A stretch of DNA of 64,000 nucleotides, taken from positions 186,001 through 250,000 of the forward strand of contig NZ_STGA01000073.1 of the NCBI RefSeq assembly GCF_005222835.1, given 5' to 3'. The notes under the pieces are model-generated. The model saw only the letters and a list, made by a program, of their open reading frames with translations, did not search any database and was not told the DNA's origin. Of the stretch, positions 11,906 to 24,263 are shown piece by piece. Within the stretch, counting starts at the first letter, position 1. The number at the start of each line of letters is the position of its first letter. The position numbers and the translations under genes were made by a program. Source of the DNA: Rhizobium sp. FKY42. GTDB lineage: Bacteria; Pseudomonadota; Alphaproteobacteria; Rhizobiales; Rhizobiaceae.

Positions 11906-12831
11906 GTCTGACCTCCAGCTTTCTTCAGTGCCTTCGCCCGCGCGGCCAGAGCCTGCTCACGTCGTTCCTGTGCGCCTTCAGTCAGGCGAATTGTCGTACG
12001 GTCCGGGAGGCGAAGGTCAATGGCCGCGATATCCCGCTCAAGTACGCCTTCGGCAGCTTCGTATTTGGCGAGGGACGCAAGCGCTTCTTCGACGCCCTCT
12101 TCCGGCAACTTGATGATGACGCCATTGTTGAGATGCAGATCCCAGCGGCGACCGGCAACGCGCACATAAGCGCGAACGCGGGAGCGAAGATCCTGCCAGC
12201 CTGCCATTTCGGTCTGGAACGAAGCGGCAGCCTTCTCAGCGCCACGACCGACGAAAAGCGGAAGGGAAGCAAACTTGCTGTCGCGCAGAGGTGCGATCAC
12301 GCTGCCGTTCTTCTCGATAAGCGAAAGCTCGGAACCGTTCTGCCAAATGCCGAATGCCTCGCGCTCCTTGAGCGTCACCTCAATGGTCTTCGGATAGACT
12401 TTACGCACTTCGGCATACTGAACCCAAGGCAGCTTGCTCAGCTTCTGGCGTGCACCTTCAACGTCGAGCGCAACGAGCGAGGTCGTGCCATCCAGCCCGA
12501 GCAGTTGCAGGATGTCGATTTCCGAAGTTTCGCTATTGCCCGAGACGCGAACATTCTCGATGGCAAAGCCCACCGCCGCCGTCGTGCTCTGTGCGAAATC
12601 GTCGGTGTGCCCGCCGAGCGACATGCCGTAGAGACCGACCATACCGAAGAAGGCGAAAACGGACACTGTACCGGTATGGCGAGGAATATGAACACGACCG
12701 GTTGCAAGGCTCACGCAGAAGCGCACGACGCGCCGGAGCGGGCGCGGCAACACAAGACGCTCGTCACTGGGCTTGCCAGCACCGTAACGCAGATCTTTAC
12801 CGGTATTGGATTTACCGTTCAGCGAGAACAC
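11902..12831 (-). CDS. ftsQ: Cell division protein FtsQ
   Basis: Encodes about 309 residues: a short basic cytoplasmic tail, one membrane helix ([20 protein letters not shown] region), a POTRA domain ([24 protein letters not shown]) and the FtsQ beta-domain ([28 protein letters not shown]). It is a single-pass inner-membrane division protein that, in studied species, recruits FtsL/FtsB. The GTG at 12831 is preferred because GGTGGAGGA lies 7 bases before it; this overlaps the ddl end by 13 bases. A GTG/ATG frame start at 12852 is less well supported. Confidence 0.9.
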   Translation of the reverse strand: MFSLNGKSNTGKDLRYGAGKPSDERLVLPRPLRRVVRFCVSLATGRVHIPRHTGTVSVFAFFGMVGLYGMSLGGHTDDFAQSTTAAVGFAIENVRVSGNSETSEIDILQLLGLDGTTSLVALDVEGARQKLSKLPWVQYAEVRKVYPKTIEVTLKEREAFGIWQNGSELSLIEKNGSVIAPLRDSKFASLPLFVGRGAEKAAASFQTEMAGWQDLRSRVRAYVRVAGRRWDLHLNNGVIIKLPEEGVEEALASLAKYEAAEGVLERDIAAIDLRLPDRTTIRLTEGAQERREQALAARAKALKKAGGQT

Positions 12832-13745
12832 GAAGCATCCTCCACCATCCAACGGACGAGTTCACCAAAGCTGCGACCGCCGTGAGCGGCCATTTCAGGC
12901 ACCAGGGAGGTGGGCGTCATGCCGGGCTGGGTATTGATTTCCAGCCAGATGAGCTCACCATCTTCAGTCTTGGTATCGTCGAAACGGAAATCGGAGCGAC
13001 TCACGCCGCGGCATCCCATCGCCTGATGCGCCTTGACCGCCAGTGTTTGAACCTTTTGGTAAATATTTGGTGAAATTTGTGCGGGAATGACATGCTTTGA
13101 TCCGCCATCCGCATATTTCGAGTCGTAATCGTAAAAGGCGCCCGAAACAGGCACGATTTCGGTGACCCCAAGCGCCACGCCATCCATGACACCGCAGGTC
13201 AGTTCGCGCCCCGCAATGTAGCGTTCGACCATCACACGGTCGCCATAGCGCCAGTCCGAAGACCCGATTACCTGCGGCGGATGCGACTGACCTTCCTTGA
13301 CGATCACAACGCCAAAGGACGAACCTTCGCAAACCGGCTTCACCACGTAAGGCGGCTCCATCGGATGCTCGTTGCCGATGTCGAAACGGTTCAGATCCAG
13401 TCCGGCAGCAACAGGAATGCCAGCCGCCGCCGCAACGGTTTTGGCACGCGCCTTATCCATGGCAAGCGCCGATGCAAGCACGCCGGAATGGGTGTAGGGA
13501 ATTTGCAGGTATTCAAGCACACCCTGAATGGAGCCATCCTCGCCATAGGGACCATGCAGCGCGTTAAAGGCAACATCCGGGCGCAACTCGGCAAGCACAG
13601 CAGCAATGTCGCGCCCGACATCCACGCGCGTCACGCGATAGTCTTCGCCTTCCAGAGCAGTCGCACAGGCATTTCCGGAGGACAAGCTGACCGGGCGCTC
13701 GGCGGACAATCCACCCATAAGAACAGCCACATGCTTGCCACTCAT
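12819..13745 (-). CDS. ddl: D-alanine--D-alanine ligase
   Basis: Encodes 308 residues of the ATP-grasp family, joining two D-Ala residues for the peptidoglycan stem peptide. Visible are [19 protein letters not shown] at the N-terminus, [19 protein letters not shown], the ATP-grasp lysine segments and the metal-binding end ([35 protein letters not shown]). The ATG at 13745 has AAGGAG at a good distance. It is the first gene of the ddl-ftsQ-ftsA-ftsZ unit, downstream of a terminator that closes murB, and must have its own promoter in 13746-14022. Confidence 0.95.
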   Translation of the reverse strand: MSGKHVAVLMGGLSAERPVSLSSGNACATALEGEDYRVTRVDVGRDIAAVLAELRPDVAFNALHGPYGEDGSIQGVLEYLQIPYTHSGVLASALAMDKARAKTVAAAAGIPVAAGLDLNRFDIGNEHPMEPPYVVKPVCEGSSFGVVIVKEGQSHPPQVIGSSDWRYGDRVMVERYIAGRELTCGVMDGVALGVTEIVPVSGAFYDYDSKYADGGSKHVIPAQISPNIYQKVQTLAVKAHQAMGCRGVSRSDFRFDDTKTEDGELIWLEINTQPGMTPTSLVPEMAAHGGRSFGELVRWMVEDASCSR

Positions 13746-13845
13746 CGAACACTCCTTGAAGACCGGGCCTGTTAGACCCCATTCCTTGCGCCAAACTGGT
13801 GCGCGAACCTGATTCCCGCGCGTCTTCATTTGTGCCGCAACATGG

Positions 13846-13861
13846 TTAATGAATCGTTTAC
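13846..13861. promoter_or_regulatory. Candidate CtrA-type site upstream of ddl
   Basis: TTAA-tgaatcg-TTTAC matches the alphaproteobacterial CtrA consensus TTAA-N7-TTAA(C) except for one base, about 100 bases upstream of the ddl start. A further GTTAAC follows at 13866-13871. In Caulobacter crescentus CtrA controls division genes, so the position makes sense, but AT-rich matches of this kind also occur by chance. The rest of the 366-base gap (13746-14111) shows no gene. Confidence 0.4.
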
Positions 13862-14022
13862 TTTCGTTAACTGGATGAGGCGGATGCTTGTGAGATCAAG
13901 CGCATAGCGCAGAAGATTCGAACATTGGAACGCCACGGATCACCGCAGAAGCCAATGTTGGACCAAGCTGCTTGCTCGGAAAGCTCCCAGCACAACGGCT
14001 GCTGAATCAGAATCTCAACAAC

Positions 14023-14060
14023 AAAAAAGCCCACTAAGTTCATGACTCAGTGGGCTTTTT
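14023..14060 (-). terminator. Strong terminator separating murB from ddl
   Basis: A 12-bp perfect stem (14024-14035 with 14049-14060), 13-base loop and a T6 run on the minus strand, about 50 bases after the murB stop. Its A/T-flanked GC core is a textbook rho-independent terminator. It divides the dcw cluster into two transcription units. Confidence 0.9.
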
Positions 14061-14111
14061 AGGTATCCTGACGCAAAGACCGTTGAGAAGATGGTCAGCT
14101 GCGGTCTCGAA

Positions 14112-15086
14112 TTATTCGGTGGTCACGCCCTGGAATGGTCGAACCTCGCGACCCGGCATGAAGATACCAAGCCGCTTGATTTCCCACTCAAGCTTGACAC
14201 CCGAAGTCTCGTAAACGCGCTGACGTACCAGTTCGCCGAGATATTCGAGATCGTAGCCGGATGCATGGCCGATATTGATCATGAAATTGCAGTGAAGCGA
14301 CGACATCTGCGCGCCACCGTTCATCAAACCGCGGCAGCCCGCCTCATCGATCAGCTCCCAGGCAGAATGTCCGGCTGGATTCTTGAACGTCGAACCGCCG
14401 GTCTTTTCCTTGACAGGTTGAACCGTCTCGCGGTGATGACGAACCGCATCCATCTCGGAACGGATCTTGGCGCGATCGTCGGCATAGCCTTCGAAAAGCG
14501 CATGGGTGAAAATGAGGCCATCTCCGGCAGAAGAATGACGATAGCTGTAACCCATGTCGGCATTGGTCAGGACATGCTTGTTGCCCTTGCGATCAACCGC
14601 ATGAACTTCAACGACACGTGCAGAGGTCTCCCCGCCGTTGGCACCGGCATTCATGCGCAGCGCACCGCCGATGGAACCGGGAATCCCGTAGTAGAATGCA
14701 AAGCCGCCGATACCATTATCCATGGCCATGGCAGCGATGTATTTGTCGGGGCAGATGGCGCCGGCAAGAATGCGGTTCTCGCCCGCAAGCTCCAGCTGAC
14801 CGAACCCTTTTGCAGAAAGACGCAGGACAACACCCGGAATTCCACCGTCGCGCACGAGAAGGTTGGACCCCACGCCCATGACCGTCAACGGCACCTCTTC
14901 TGGCAGAAGCTTCAGGAAGGTGATGAGATCTTCCTCGTCATGTGGCTGGAACATGAGTTCGGCCAGACCACCGGCCTGAAACCAGGTGACCCGGTCCATC
15001 GGTGCATCGGGCGTCAGCCTGCCTCTCAATTCATTGACCCCGGACCCCAGCGAGGCCAGCAGCTTTTCCCCATTCACCTGCTTCAT
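14112..15086 (-). CDS. murB: UDP-N-acetylenolpyruvoylglucosamine reductase MurB
   Basis: Encodes 324 residues, a type IIa-like MurB. It reduces UDP-GlcNAc-enolpyruvate to UDP-MurNAc with NADPH and FAD. The FAD-binding part is visible ([66 protein letters not shown]) and the C-terminal substrate part has [22 protein letters not shown] and the [21 protein letters not shown] ending. The ATG at 15086 overlaps the murC stop by one base. It is the last gene of the mraZ-led unit. Confidence 0.96.
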   Translation of the reverse strand: MKQVNGEKLLASLGSGVNELRGRLTPDAPMDRVTWFQAGGLAELMFQPHDEEDLITFLKLLPEEVPLTVMGVGSNLLVRDGGIPGVVLRLSAKGFGQLELAGENRILAGAICPDKYIAAMAMDNGIGGFAFYYGIPGSIGGALRMNAGANGGETSARVVEVHAVDRKGNKHVLTNADMGYSYRHSSAGDGLIFTHALFEGYADDRAKIRSEMDAVRHHRETVQPVKEKTGGSTFKNPAGHSAWELIDEAGCRGLMNGGAQMSSLHCNFMINIGHASGYDLEYLGELVRQRVYETSGVKLEWEIKRLGIFMPGREVRPFQGVTTE

Positions 15087-16498
15087 CAAGATTGTCCCGA
15101 AATGCTTTCCAGTTCCCTGGGCAGCGAGGCTGCCCATTGCGTAATGTTCCCAGCCCCCAGAAGAACCACGAAATCACCTGGTTTTGCAATGCTGGAAATG
15201 ATGCCCGGCAATGCGCTGGGCGCAGACATATAGCGCGCATCACGATGACCGCCCGCCTTGATGCGGGAAACAAGGGCTTCTGAGTTAATACCCTCGATTT
15301 CGTCTTCGCCAGCCGCATAGACCGGAGCGAGGATGATACTGTCTGCATCGTTGAAGCAGGTGACGAAATCTTCGAACAGGCTGGAGAGCCGCGAGTATCG
15401 ATGCGGTTGATGAACCGCGATGATTCGGCCCTGGCAGCTTTCGCGTGCGGCACGCAGCACAGCCTTGATCTCCACTGGATGGTGGCCGTAGTCGTCGAAT
15501 ACGGAAACTCCGTTCCAGGTGCCTGTCAGCGTGAAGCGACGCTTGACACCACCGAAGGAGGCGAGACCCTTGCGAATGTCTTCTTCCGAAATGCCAAGCC
15601 GGTTGGCGACCGCAATCGCCGCAGTGGCATTCGAAATATTGTGACGCCCAGGCATAGGCAGGCTGAGGTCCTTGAACTGGAAGACGCGGCCAGTGCGACG
15701 GCGACGGATCTCCACATCGAAGATTGCCCGTGTTCCATCCATGCGGATATTGGAGAAGCGTGCATCGGCCTGCGGGTTTTCACCGTAGGTCACGATTTTT
15801 CGATCTTCGATCTTGCCGACCAGTTGCTGCACTTCCGGATGGTCGATGCACAACACGCCGAAACCGTAGAAGGGAACATTCTCCACGAACTGACGGAACG
15901 CTGCGCGCACGGCATCAAAATTGCCGTAATGGTCCAGATGTTCCGGGTCGATATTCGTGACCACCGCCACATCGGCAGGCAGTTTGAGGAAGGTTCCGTC
16001 CGACTCGTCGGCCTCGACCACCATCCACTCGCCCTCGCCCATGCGGGCATTGGTTCCGTAGGCGTTGATGATCCCGCCGTTGATGACGGTCGGATCCAGC
16101 CCACCCGCTTCCAGAAGCGTTGCAACCATCGAGGTTGTGGTCGTTTTCCCATGCGTGCCGCCGATGGCGATTGCATTGCGGAAGCGCATCAACTCGGCAA
16201 GCATTTCGGCACGGCGCACGATGGGCAGCGACTTCTCGCGCGCGGCGATCAATTCCGGATTGTTCTTCTTGATCGCAGTCGAAACAACGACAACTTCCGC
16301 ATCGCCGAGGTTCTCCGGCTGATGGCCGACGAACACCGGAATGCCCTTTTCGCGCAGACGTTGGACATTGGCGCTATCCGACTGGTCGGATCCCTGAACG
16401 CGATGGCCAAGGTTATGCAGCACCTCGGCAATGCCGCTCATGCCGATACCGCCAATGCCGATGAAGTGGACGAGGCCGATCGCCTTCGGCATCTTCAT
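15086..16498 (-). CDS. murC: UDP-N-acetylmuramate--L-alanine ligase MurC
   Basis: Encodes 470 residues. The Mur ligase plan is clear: an N-terminal UDP-binding Rossmann part ([20 protein letters not shown]), the ATP P-loop [17 protein letters not shown], and a C-terminal domain with [20 protein letters not shown] and [17 protein letters not shown]. It adds L-Ala to UDP-MurNAc in the cytoplasm. The start overlaps the murG stop by four bases (ATGA) and murB starts at its stop codon, so murG-murC-murB are tightly coupled. Confidence 0.97.
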   Translation of the reverse strand: MKMPKAIGLVHFIGIGGIGMSGIAEVLHNLGHRVQGSDQSDSANVQRLREKGIPVFVGHQPENLGDAEVVVVSTAIKKNNPELIAAREKSLPIVRRAEMLAELMRFRNAIAIGGTHGKTTTTSMVATLLEAGGLDPTVINGGIINAYGTNARMGEGEWMVVEADESDGTFLKLPADVAVVTNIDPEHLDHYGNFDAVRAAFRQFVENVPFYGFGVLCIDHPEVQQLVGKIEDRKIVTYGENPQADARFSNIRMDGTRAIFDVEIRRRRTGRVFQFKDLSLPMPGRHNISNATAAIAVANRLGISEEDIRKGLASFGGVKRRFTLTGTWNGVSVFDDYGHHPVEIKAVLRAARESCQGRIIAVHQPHRYSRLSSLFEDFVTCFNDADSIILAPVYAAGEDEIEGINSEALVSRIKAGGHRDARYMSAPSALPGIISSIAKPGDFVVLLGAGNITQWAASLPRELESISGQS

Positions 16499-17619
16499 GC
16501 TTGGACTCCTTTGAATGATGAAACTTGCTGTTTCGCGGCAATAGCGACCACAAGATCAGCAAGCAAGGCCGCGGCATTCGGATGCCCTACCTTTCTTGCC
16601 GCTGCGGCCATTTCCGCCAAACGTTCCGGCTCGTTCATGGCGCCGGAAATGATCTTGCAAAGCCTTTCAGGCGAAAGCTCGGATTGCGGCACCACTTTCG
16701 CACCGCCCGCCTTTACCAGCGCCGCGGCATTGGCTGCCTGATCGTGGTCGAGTGCGTAAGGGTATGGAACGAGGAGAGCGGGCCTGCCGATGACGGCAAG
16801 CTCAGACACCGTCGACGCACCAGATCGACTGATGACCAGATGGGCTGCAGCAATGCGTTCCGCCATGTCGCCGAAAAATGGTGAGACGTCCGCATTCATC
16901 TGCAGCTTGGCAAGGCAGCTATCCACCTGTGAGCGATCGTCTGGGCGCGCCTGCTGCGTCAACCGCACGCGAGCCCGCTCGCTTTCGGTGAGCAATGCGA
17001 GCGCGGTTGGAATAGCGCCAGAGAAGAATTGCGCACCCTGGCTCCCGCCAAACACAACGAGGTTGAACGGGTCGTTGCCAGTAGATGGCTGGTAAGGTTT
17101 GTTCGCTGCCGCAAGCACAGCGGGGCGCACCGGATTGCCCGTTATCACCGTCTTGGCGGCATGCCTTCCGCCGTCATCAGGCAAGAAGCCCCCGGCGATA
17201 GCCTGTACCCGATTGGCCAGCGCCTTGTTGGCGCGACCCATCACCGCATTCTGCTCATGGATCAGCGAGGGTATGCCCATGCCTGTGGAAGCCAGTAGCG
17301 GCGGGATCGTTGGATAGCCACCGAAACCGACCACGGCGGATGGACGGACCCGCGCCATCAGCTTGCGCGCCGTCCGCAGCCCCTTCCACAAGGTCAACAT
17401 GGATTTTGCGATTGAGACCGGGTTCTTCGAACCCAGGGTCGCGGACGGCACAACATGGATCTCGTCGGCCGGAAAGGAGCCAGCAAAGCGCTCGGCGCGC
17501 TTGTCCGTCACCAGATGAACCGACCACCCGCGTGACTTCAATTCATGACCCAGCGCCTCTGCCGGAAACAAATGGCCGCCGGTACCACCGGCGGCAAGAA
17601 GAATAACGCCTTTGCTCAT
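16495..17619 (-). CDS. murG: Lipid II synthase MurG
   Basis: Encodes about 374 residues, a GT-B glycosyltransferase (family GT28) that transfers GlcNAc to lipid I at the inner face of the cytoplasmic membrane. The glycine-rich N-terminal loop [21 protein letters not shown] and the UDP-binding C-terminal region ([37 protein letters not shown]) are diagnostic. The start at 17619 (MSKGVILL) is family-like; an upstream in-frame ATG at 17628 would overlap the ftsW stop by four bases and cannot be excluded. Confidence 0.95.
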   Translation of the reverse strand: MSKGVILLAAGGTGGHLFPAEALGHELKSRGWSVHLVTDKRAERFAGSFPADEIHVVPSATLGSKNPVSIAKSMLTLWKGLRTARKLMARVRPSAVVGFGGYPTIPPLLASTGMGIPSLIHEQNAVMGRANKALANRVQAIAGGFLPDDGGRHAAKTVITGNPVRPAVLAAANKPYQPSTGNDPFNLVVFGGSQGAQFFSGAIPTALALLTESERARVRLTQQARPDDRSQVDSCLAKLQMNADVSPFFGDMAERIAAAHLVISRSGASTVSELAVIGRPALLVPYPYALDHDQAANAAALVKAGGAKVVPQSELSPERLCKIISGAMNEPERLAEMAAAARKVGHPNAAALLADLVVAIAAKQQVSSFKGVQA

Positions 17620-17624
17620 TCGTC

Positions 17625-18779
17625 TCATTCCGCAGGCACGCCGTTGGAAACCCTGAAGAGGCTTCGCTCCTGTGCCCGCTTTTCCGGACGATGACGGGTC
17701 AGCGCCAGAATGAAGCCAGCCGTGATACAGATCGCGATCATAGAGGAACCACCATAGGAAATCAGCGGCAGCGTCATGCCTTTCGCAGGCATAAGCTCCA
17801 GATTGACGCCGATGTTGATCATCGACTGGATACCGATCTGGAGAACGAGACCCGCGACTGCAAAGCGGTTGAAATCGTTCTTTTCACGATAGGCATGGCT
17901 CAAGCCACGAATGACGATGAAGGCAAAAATCGCCACCATTGCCATGCAGAACACGATACCGAATTCTTCTGCCGCCACGGAGAAAATGAAGTCCGTGTGG
18001 CTATCGGGCAGGATGCGCTTCACGATACCTTCGCCGGGACCCTGACCGAACCAGTCGCCGCGAATGATCGCCTCGCGTGCGGTATCCACCTGGAATGTAT
18101 CGCCCTCGCCCGTCATGAAGCGATCAATACGCCCCGCGACGTGCGGGAAGATATAATAGGCGCCCACAATGCCCCCGGCACCCAGACCGCCAAGGAGGAT
18201 GATCCACAGCCACGGCATACCCGCCATGAAGAACATGCCACCCCAGACTGCGCTGACGAGGATCGTTTGACCAAGATCAGGCTGCGCGACAAGCAACGCA
18301 CCGACAATGCCAAAGAGAATGATCGCGAAGAAGTTGCCGGGCACTTCCGGCTGGCGCGCATGCTCGGCAAACAGCCAGGCACAGACCACGACGAAGGCTG
18401 GCTTCAGGAATTCCGATGGCTGGATCGAAAGGCTACCGATGGCGAACCAGCGGCGCGAGCCTTTGATTTCCGTCCCGAAGAACAGCGCAAGAACCATCAT
18501 GGCAATCGACATGATCAGAAGAATGATGGCGACTCGGCGTACCTGTCTCGGCGCCAGGAAGGAAAGCCCGATCATCACCAGAATGGAGGGGGCGAGGAAG
18601 ATGGCGTGACGCTCCACAAAGTGGAAGCTCGGCAGTCCGATACGCTCCGCCACGGGCGGCGACGCCGCAAAGGACAGCATGAAGCCTATGCCCATCAACA
18701 GAATGAAAGTCGCCAGAAAAAAGCGATCGATCGTCCAGAACCAGTCTGCCAGTGCCCCTCGATCGGCGCGACTTACCAT
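17625..18779 (-). CDS. ftsW: SEDS-family septal glycosyltransferase FtsW
   Basis: Encodes 384 residues with about ten membrane helices. SEDS hallmarks are visible: [37 protein letters not shown]-type loop as [33 protein letters not shown], and the C-terminal [27 protein letters not shown]. FtsW polymerises lipid II during septation together with FtsI, encoded in the same unit. The start follows the murD stop by one base, so it is likely translated by coupling. Confidence 0.96.
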   Translation of the reverse strand: MVSRADRGALADWFWTIDRFFLATFILLMGIGFMLSFAASPPVAERIGLPSFHFVERHAIFLAPSILVMIGLSFLAPRQVRRVAIILLIMSIAMMVLALFFGTEIKGSRRWFAIGSLSIQPSEFLKPAFVVVCAWLFAEHARQPEVPGNFFAIILFGIVGALLVAQPDLGQTILVSAVWGGMFFMAGMPWLWIILLGGLGAGGIVGAYYIFPHVAGRIDRFMTGEGDTFQVDTAREAIIRGDWFGQGPGEGIVKRILPDSHTDFIFSVAAEEFGIVFCMAMVAIFAFIVIRGLSHAYREKNDFNRFAVAGLVLQIGIQSMINIGVNLELMPAKGMTLPLISYGGSSMIAICITAGFILALTRHRPEKRAQERSLFRVSNGVPAE

Positions 18780-18780
18780 C

Positions 18781-20187
18781 TTACTGTCCTTTTTCCGGCT
18801 CGATGAGCATTGTCACGCCATCGAGTGCTGCCACCAGAGATACGAACCGGTCGCCTCTGACTTCGAAATTCCTGAACTGGTCGAAGCTCGCGCAGGCCGG
18901 AGACAGCATCACGACACTCGTCCCGCCATCTGCCTGGGCATCCTTTGCTGCATGCTCAACCGCGCGTTCCAGCGTCCCGGAGATCTCGTAAGGGACCGCT
19001 TCACCCAGCGTTGACGCAAACTCGGGAGCCGCTTCTCCAATCAGATAGGCTTTCACAATACGTGGGAAGAGTGGCGCGAGGCTTGCGATGCCGCCGGATT
19101 TGGGAAGTCCGCCAGCAATCCAGAAGATTCGGTCGTAGCTGGAAAGGGCTGGCGCTGCCGCATCGGCATTCGTTGCTTTGGAATCGTTCACGAAGGTCAC
19201 GCCCCCCTTGCGGCCCACAGGCTGCATGCGGTGCTTCAGGCCGGGGAAACTGCGAAGCCCTGAGCGGATTTCCTCAATCGACACACCAACGGCAAGGCAG
19301 GCTGCAATTGCGGCCGCCGCATTCTGTGCGTTGTGGGAGCCCTTCAGGGTATCGATGCCCTGAAGATCCGTGATCGGCTCCGATTTGCCGGCTTGCGCCT
19401 GAATGATCCCGCCATCGGCGAAATAGAACCCGTTGGCCAGCACCGTGCGGCGGGAAATGCGATTGACCCGGACACCTGCCCGCTCGATGCGATCCGCAAT
19501 CAGCGTGCAGTAACTGTCATCGACACCGACGATGGCGGTCTGGCTTCCGGCAACCAGTCGCTCCTTCACATCGGCGTAATGCTGCATGGTTCCATGGCGA
19601 TCCAGATGATCCGGTGTCAGGTTGAGCAGAATGCCCGCACTGGGGTTGATCGTCGGTGCAAGATCGATCTGATAGGACGAGCACTCGACCACATAGAAGC
19701 GCCCAGCCTTGGGCGGATCGAGCGTCAGCACAGCCGTACCAATGTTGCCGCCGAGTTGCGTGTCGCGCCCGCTGGACTTCAGAATATGCGCAATCAGCGC
19801 CGTTGTCGTGGATTTGCCATTGGTGCCTGTAATGGCAATGAACGGGCAGTCCGGCGCATGAGCGCGGCGCTCCCGCACGAACAGCTCGACATCACCAATG
19901 ATCTCAACACCTGCCGAGCGGGCCAGATCCACGCTCCAGTGGGGCTTGGGATGCGTCAACGGCACGCCGGGGGACAGAACGAAAGCCGCTTGCGCCGCCC
20001 AATCGATCTCTCGAAGATCGCCGGTCGTGACACCTGCCTGCTGCGCCTTCGCAACGCTGTCGGGATTATCATCCCAGGCAATCACATTCGCACCACCGGC
20101 AATCAGTGCCTGCGCCGTTGCCAGACCCGAACCGCCAAGGCCGAAAAGCGCGACCTTGCGTCCGGCAAATGTCGTGACAGCGATCAT
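18781..20187 (-). CDS. murD: UDP-N-acetylmuramoyl-L-alanine--D-glutamate ligase MurD
   Basis: Encodes 468 residues. N-terminal [21 protein letters not shown] is the UDP-precursor domain; [21 protein letters not shown] is the ATP P-loop; the C-terminal domain contains [16 protein letters not shown] and [24 protein letters not shown], all normal for MurD. It adds D-Glu to UDP-MurNAc-L-Ala. It sits 5 bases after mraY and one base before ftsW. Confidence 0.97.
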   Translation of the reverse strand: MIAVTTFAGRKVALFGLGGSGLATAQALIAGGANVIAWDDNPDSVAKAQQAGVTTGDLREIDWAAQAAFVLSPGVPLTHPKPHWSVDLARSAGVEIIGDVELFVRERRAHAPDCPFIAITGTNGKSTTTALIAHILKSSGRDTQLGGNIGTAVLTLDPPKAGRFYVVECSSYQIDLAPTINPSAGILLNLTPDHLDRHGTMQHYADVKERLVAGSQTAIVGVDDSYCTLIADRIERAGVRVNRISRRTVLANGFYFADGGIIQAQAGKSEPITDLQGIDTLKGSHNAQNAAAAIAACLAVGVSIEEIRSGLRSFPGLKHRMQPVGRKGGVTFVNDSKATNADAAAPALSSYDRIFWIAGGLPKSGGIASLAPLFPRIVKAYLIGEAAPEFASTLGEAVPYEISGTLERAVEHAAKDAQADGGTSVVMLSPACASFDQFRNFEVRGDRFVSLVAALDGVTMLIEPEKGQ

Positions 20188-20192
20188 GGCGA

Positions 20193-21293
20193 TTACCGCA
20201 GCTTGAGTGTGGAGAGGCCAAGCATGGCGAGACCCACGGCAATGATCCAGAACCGGATGACGACTTGGCTTTCCGTCCAGCCAAGCTTTTCGAAGTGATG
20301 ATGGATGGGCGCCATGAGGAAGACGCGGCGTCCCGTCAGCTTGAAGAAGCCGACCTGGATGATGACGGACAGCGTCTCCATGACGAACAGGCCACCGATG
20401 ATCGCCATGACGATCTCATGCTTGGTGGCAACCGCCACGGAACCGATGAGGCCGCCCAGCGCGAGTGAGCCGGTATCACCCATGAAGATGGCGGCGGGCG
20501 GAGCGTTGAACCAGAGGAACCCTAGTCCCGCCCCGATGACAGCGCCCAGGATCACCGCCAGCTCTCCCGTTCCAGGCACGAAGTTGATCTGCAGGTAATC
20601 CGCGAAAACGGCATTACCGGCCAGATAGGCGATGATGCCGAAAGAGGCGGCGGCAATCATGACAGGCACGATGGCAAGACCATCGAGACCATCCGTCAGG
20701 TTCACGGCATTTCCAGCCGCTACAATCACGAAACCGCCGAACACCACGAAGAAAACACCGAGGTTCAGGAGCACGTTCTTGAAGAACGGAAATGTGACCG
20801 AGGTGCCGAGCACGGAGCCGTTCGGCGCATTGGCGATAGAGACACGCATCATGAAATAGACCGCAATACCTGCGATCAAGAATTCGATGCCCAGACGCGC
20901 CTTGCCGGAGAAGCCTTTATCCGTCTGCTTCGTGACCTTGAGATAGTCATCGTAAAAGCCGATGGCGCCAAAACCCAACGTGACCAGCAGGGTGGCGACG
21001 ACGTAGATGTTCGAAAGATCTGCCCAAAGCAAAGAGCCGCCGACAATGCCGGTCAGGATCATCAGGCCGCCCATGGTGGGCGTCCCGGCCTTTTTGAAAT
21101 GCGTTTGCGGGCCATCGGCGCGGATGGGCTGCCCCTTCCCCTGCCGGATGCGGAGCGACGCAATCATGCGCGGCCCAAACAGGAAGACGATGAGCGCTGA
21201 CGTGAAGAGCGCGGCCCCTGTCCGGAACGTGATGTAGCGAAACAGGTTGAAGATCTGAAAGCTGCTCGCAAGCTCTACAAGCCAAATCAGCAT
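20193..21293 (-). CDS. mraY: Phospho-N-acetylmuramoyl-pentapeptide-transferase MraY
   Basis: Encodes 366 residues with about ten membrane helices. It makes lipid I by moving phospho-MurNAc-pentapeptide onto undecaprenyl phosphate. The family blocks are clear: [14 protein letters not shown] near the N-terminus, the catalytic DD in [16 protein letters not shown], the [14 protein letters not shown] block, [12 protein letters not shown] and the [10 protein letters not shown] histidine motif near the C-terminus. Confidence 0.97.
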   Translation of the reverse strand: MLIWLVELASSFQIFNLFRYITFRTGAALFTSALIVFLFGPRMIASLRIRQGKGQPIRADGPQTHFKKAGTPTMGGLMILTGIVGGSLLWADLSNIYVVATLLVTLGFGAIGFYDDYLKVTKQTDKGFSGKARLGIEFLIAGIAVYFMMRVSIANAPNGSVLGTSVTFPFFKNVLLNLGVFFVVFGGFVIVAAGNAVNLTDGLDGLAIVPVMIAAASFGIIAYLAGNAVFADYLQINFVPGTGELAVILGAVIGAGLGFLWFNAPPAAIFMGDTGSLALGGLIGSVAVATKHEIVMAIIGGLFVMETLSVIIQVGFFKLTGRRVFLMAPIHHHFEKLGWTESQVVIRFWIIAVGLAMLGLSTLKLR

Positions 21294-21320
21294 AGGAAGT
21301 CTTTCTTCTGGAAGGTCAAA

Positions 21321-22748
21321 TCAGCGCCCCGTGTCAGACAAGGGCGGATAGTTGTCAATAAGCGCCGCAACGATCTTGCCGAAGCCGATGCCGAGAGAGG
21401 ATTTCACCATTAGCACGTCGCCCGGTATCACATTGCGAACGGCAAACTCCACCAGTTCCGGCGTCGTCGCGCGATATTCCACCTGAACGCTGTCCGGAAG
21501 CGCATCACGCAGCGCCGCCATTTCGGCACCTGCCAGCCACACATGTTCTATGCCGGCGGTCAGAAGTGGTCCGGCAAGTTCCTCATGCACCTTCTGCGAG
21601 AAGGCGCCCATTTCCAGCATATCGCCCAGAACAGCAATGCGGCGACCCGCGCCCTGCGGCGGCGTTGCAGCCAGAAGCGCGATTGCCGCCCGCATGGAGG
21701 CCGGATTGGCGTTGTAGCTTTCGTCGATCAAGGTAAGATGCCCGCCGGTGATCGACAGGCGATGCCGCTCGCCCCTGCCCTTGACCGGACGAAGATCTGC
21801 CAGCGCCGCACGCGCTGACTCGACGTCAGCCCCCAATAGAGACACAGTCGCCAATGCAGCAAGAGCATTTTCCGCAATGTGGCGACCGGGAGCCCCGATA
21901 TGCACCTCCACCGTTTCGCCGTCGAGCACCGCCCAGATGGTTGAACCTTCGGCGGAGCCTTCGAAATCGGCAAGCCGATAATCGGCCTTGGCGTGTTGTC
22001 CGAAGGACAGGATGTTCGGAAGCGCCAGTTCCTGGGCAATTCGCTCCAGATAGGCGAACTGCTTGTTATCCCGGTTGAGGAGAACAGCGCCGCCAGGCTC
22101 CACACCCTCGAAGATCTCGGCCTTTGCGGATGCAATCTCTTCCAGACTGTTGAAATGCCCAAGATGGGCCGCCCCAATCGTCGTGATGATCGCAATATGC
22201 GGGCGCACCATCTTCACAAGCGGACGAATTTCATTCGGGTGGTTCATACCGATTTCGAAGACACCGTAATCGGTATCGGCAGGCATGCGCGCCAGCGTCA
22301 GCGGTACGCCCCAATGATTGTTGAAGGAGGCGACGGCAGTATGCACTTTGCCAGACGGTGCAAGCAGTGTGCGCAGCATTTCCTTGGTCGTGGTCTTGCC
22401 CACGGAGCCGGTGACACCAACGATCTTGGCGTCAGTACGGGCGCGCGCTGCGACAGCCAGACGGCCAAGTGCTGCAAGCACATCATCCACCACGATCATC
22501 GGCGTCGTAATCCGGCCCATCGCCGGAAGCTTGGCTTCGGCAACGACGAGAAGTGCCGCGCCATTCGCCATGGCCGTCGTTGCATAATCGTGTCCGTCGA
22601 CGCGGTCGCCCTTGATCGCGAAGAATGCCTCACCCGGAGTAATGGTCCGGCTATCGATGGAAATGCCGGTTATCCCGGCAGGAAGCGAGCCGATCGGTCG
22701 TCCCCCCATCGCAGCAATCATATCTGCCGTTGTCCATAGCCAGCTCAC
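21321..22748 (-). CDS. murF: UDP-MurNAc-tripeptide--D-alanyl-D-alanine ligase MurF
   Basis: Encodes 475 residues. The N-terminal domain has [28 protein letters not shown], the P-loop is [15 protein letters not shown], and the C-terminal half carries [20 protein letters not shown] and [10 protein letters not shown], all typical of MurF. It adds the D-Ala-D-Ala made by Ddl. The start overlaps the murE stop by four bases (ATGA). Confidence 0.96.
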   Translation of the reverse strand: MSWLWTTADMIAAMGGRPIGSLPAGITGISIDSRTITPGEAFFAIKGDRVDGHDYATTAMANGAALLVVAEAKLPAMGRITTPMIVVDDVLAALGRLAVAARARTDAKIVGVTGSVGKTTTKEMLRTLLAPSGKVHTAVASFNNHWGVPLTLARMPADTDYGVFEIGMNHPNEIRPLVKMVRPHIAIITTIGAAHLGHFNSLEEIASAKAEIFEGVEPGGAVLLNRDNKQFAYLERIAQELALPNILSFGQHAKADYRLADFEGSAEGSTIWAVLDGETVEVHIGAPGRHIAENALAALATVSLLGADVESARAALADLRPVKGRGERHRLSITGGHLTLIDESYNANPASMRAAIALLAATPPQGAGRRIAVLGDMLEMGAFSQKVHEELAGPLLTAGIEHVWLAGAEMAALRDALPDSVQVEYRATTPELVEFAVRNVIPGDVLMVKSSLGIGFGKIVAALIDNYPPLSDTGR

Positions 22749-24199
22749 TGCGTCAACTCCTCCAGAGCTTTGCGAACTTCAACATGGTCGGAGAACGGCA
22801 GCACGGTGGTGCCAACCGTCTGGCCTTCCTCATGGCCCTTACCCGCTACGATCAGCGTATCGCCCGCATCCATCAGCGAGACAGCATGACGAATGGCCTG
22901 CGCCCGATCACCGATCTCGGTAGCAGACGGCGCAGCAGCCATGATTTCGGAACGGATCGTCGCCGGATCTTCCGACCGGGGATTATCGTCGGTCACGATC
23001 ACGATATCCGCCAGACGCGCTGCAATTTCGCCCATGATCGGGCGCTTTCCCTTGTCGCGATCCCCGCCACATCCGAAAACGACGATCACGCGTCCGGTCG
23101 TGAAAGGACGAACGGAGCTCAGAACGTTTTCAAGAGCTTCCGGCTTGTGCGCATAATCGACATAGGCCGGAGAACCCTGTCGTGTCTGACCTACCAGCTC
23201 CAACCGTCCGGAGGCCCCAACGAGACGCTCCAGAGCCGCCATGGCAACCTTTGGCGCGACACCTGTCGCAATGGCCAATCCAGCCGAAACCAGAGCGTTC
23301 GCGATCTGGAAGTCACCGGCCAACGGAATGTGCACTTCGTGGATCTGACCATCGACATGCACTTCCGCCAACTGCTTGTGCCGGAAGTGTTCGACCCGCT
23401 TAAGGCTGAGGAAATTGCCACCACGCCCGACGGTCAGCACTTCGTGACCTGCGGCCTTTGCCACCTCAATGGCCTTGGCCGACCATGGATCATCCGCGAA
23501 AATAACTGCAGGACTACCCTTCGGAAGCAAGGTATCGAACAGCCGCATCTTGGCGGCCATGTAGTCTTCCATCGTCGGATGATAATCCATGTGGTCGCGA
23601 CCCAGGTTCGTGAAGGCCGCAGCCGATAGGCGCACACCGTCGAGCCTGCTCTGGTCCAGCCCGTGACTGGATGCCTCCATGGCCGTGTGGGTCACACCTT
23701 CCCGCGCCAGTTCCGCAAGCAAGGCATGCAGCGCAACAGGATCAGGCGTCGTCAAGGAACCATATTCATTGCGCGTCGGGGAAATCACGCCGGTGGTACC
23801 GATCTGCGCCGCCGCCAGACCTGCATGCGCCCAGATTTGACGGGTGAACGACGCCACAGAGGTTTTTCCTGCCGTTCCGGTTACGGCAACAATCGTTCCC
23901 GGCTGCGCATCATGAAACCGGGCAGCAGCCAGCGCCAGAACCTTTCGGACATTCCCGACACGAATGACCGGTATGCTGGCATTGAGCTCTTCGGACGAGA
24001 TGATTGCAGACGCACCCCGTGTCACGGCGTCCGCGGCGAATGCCGCACCATTTGCTTTGTTGCCGGGGATGGCGACAAACAACATGCCCGGTTCGATCTT
24101 GCGGCTATCGGCAGAGATGCCGGTAATTGCGAGATCGCGAACGCCTTCCGACTGTGCGGCAATCTCCGGAATGACCCCGGAGAAGTAATCAAGTTTCAT
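22745..24199 (-). CDS. murE: UDP-MurNAc-L-Ala-D-Glu--meso-diaminopimelate ligase MurE
   Basis: Encodes 484 residues. The N-terminal domain has [22 protein letters not shown], the P-loop is [13 protein letters not shown], and the C-terminal domain has [21 protein letters not shown]. The DNPRSEDP motif is the one that marks meso-diaminopimelate rather than lysine specificity, as expected for a Gram-negative. The ATG at 24199 has GAGGG upstream; the frame extends to 24253 without family support. Confidence 0.96.
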   Translation of the reverse strand: MKLDYFSGVIPEIAAQSEGVRDLAITGISADSRKIEPGMLFVAIPGNKANGAAFAADAVTRGASAIISSEELNASIPVIRVGNVRKVLALAAARFHDAQPGTIVAVTGTAGKTSVASFTRQIWAHAGLAAAQIGTTGVISPTRNEYGSLTTPDPVALHALLAELAREGVTHTAMEASSHGLDQSRLDGVRLSAAAFTNLGRDHMDYHPTMEDYMAAKMRLFDTLLPKGSPAVIFADDPWSAKAIEVAKAAGHEVLTVGRGGNFLSLKRVEHFRHKQLAEVHVDGQIHEVHIPLAGDFQIANALVSAGLAIATGVAPKVAMAALERLVGASGRLELVGQTRQGSPAYVDYAHKPEALENVLSSVRPFTTGRVIVVFGCGGDRDKGKRPIMGEIAARLADIVIVTDDNPRSEDPATIRSEIMAAAPSATEIGDRAQAIRHAVSLMDAGDTLIVAGKGHEEGQTVGTTVLPFSDHVEVRKALEELTQ

Positions 24200-24263
24200 C
24201 GGTACCCTCTCTGCGAAGCGGCCTGTCCCGTAGCCGCGAATCGACGGGCCCATTCATTATGGC

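Noticed and set aside
10556-11911. 451-codon open frame on the plus strand over ftsA
   Set aside because: Antisense shadow of ftsA; no family similarity and low-complexity composition.
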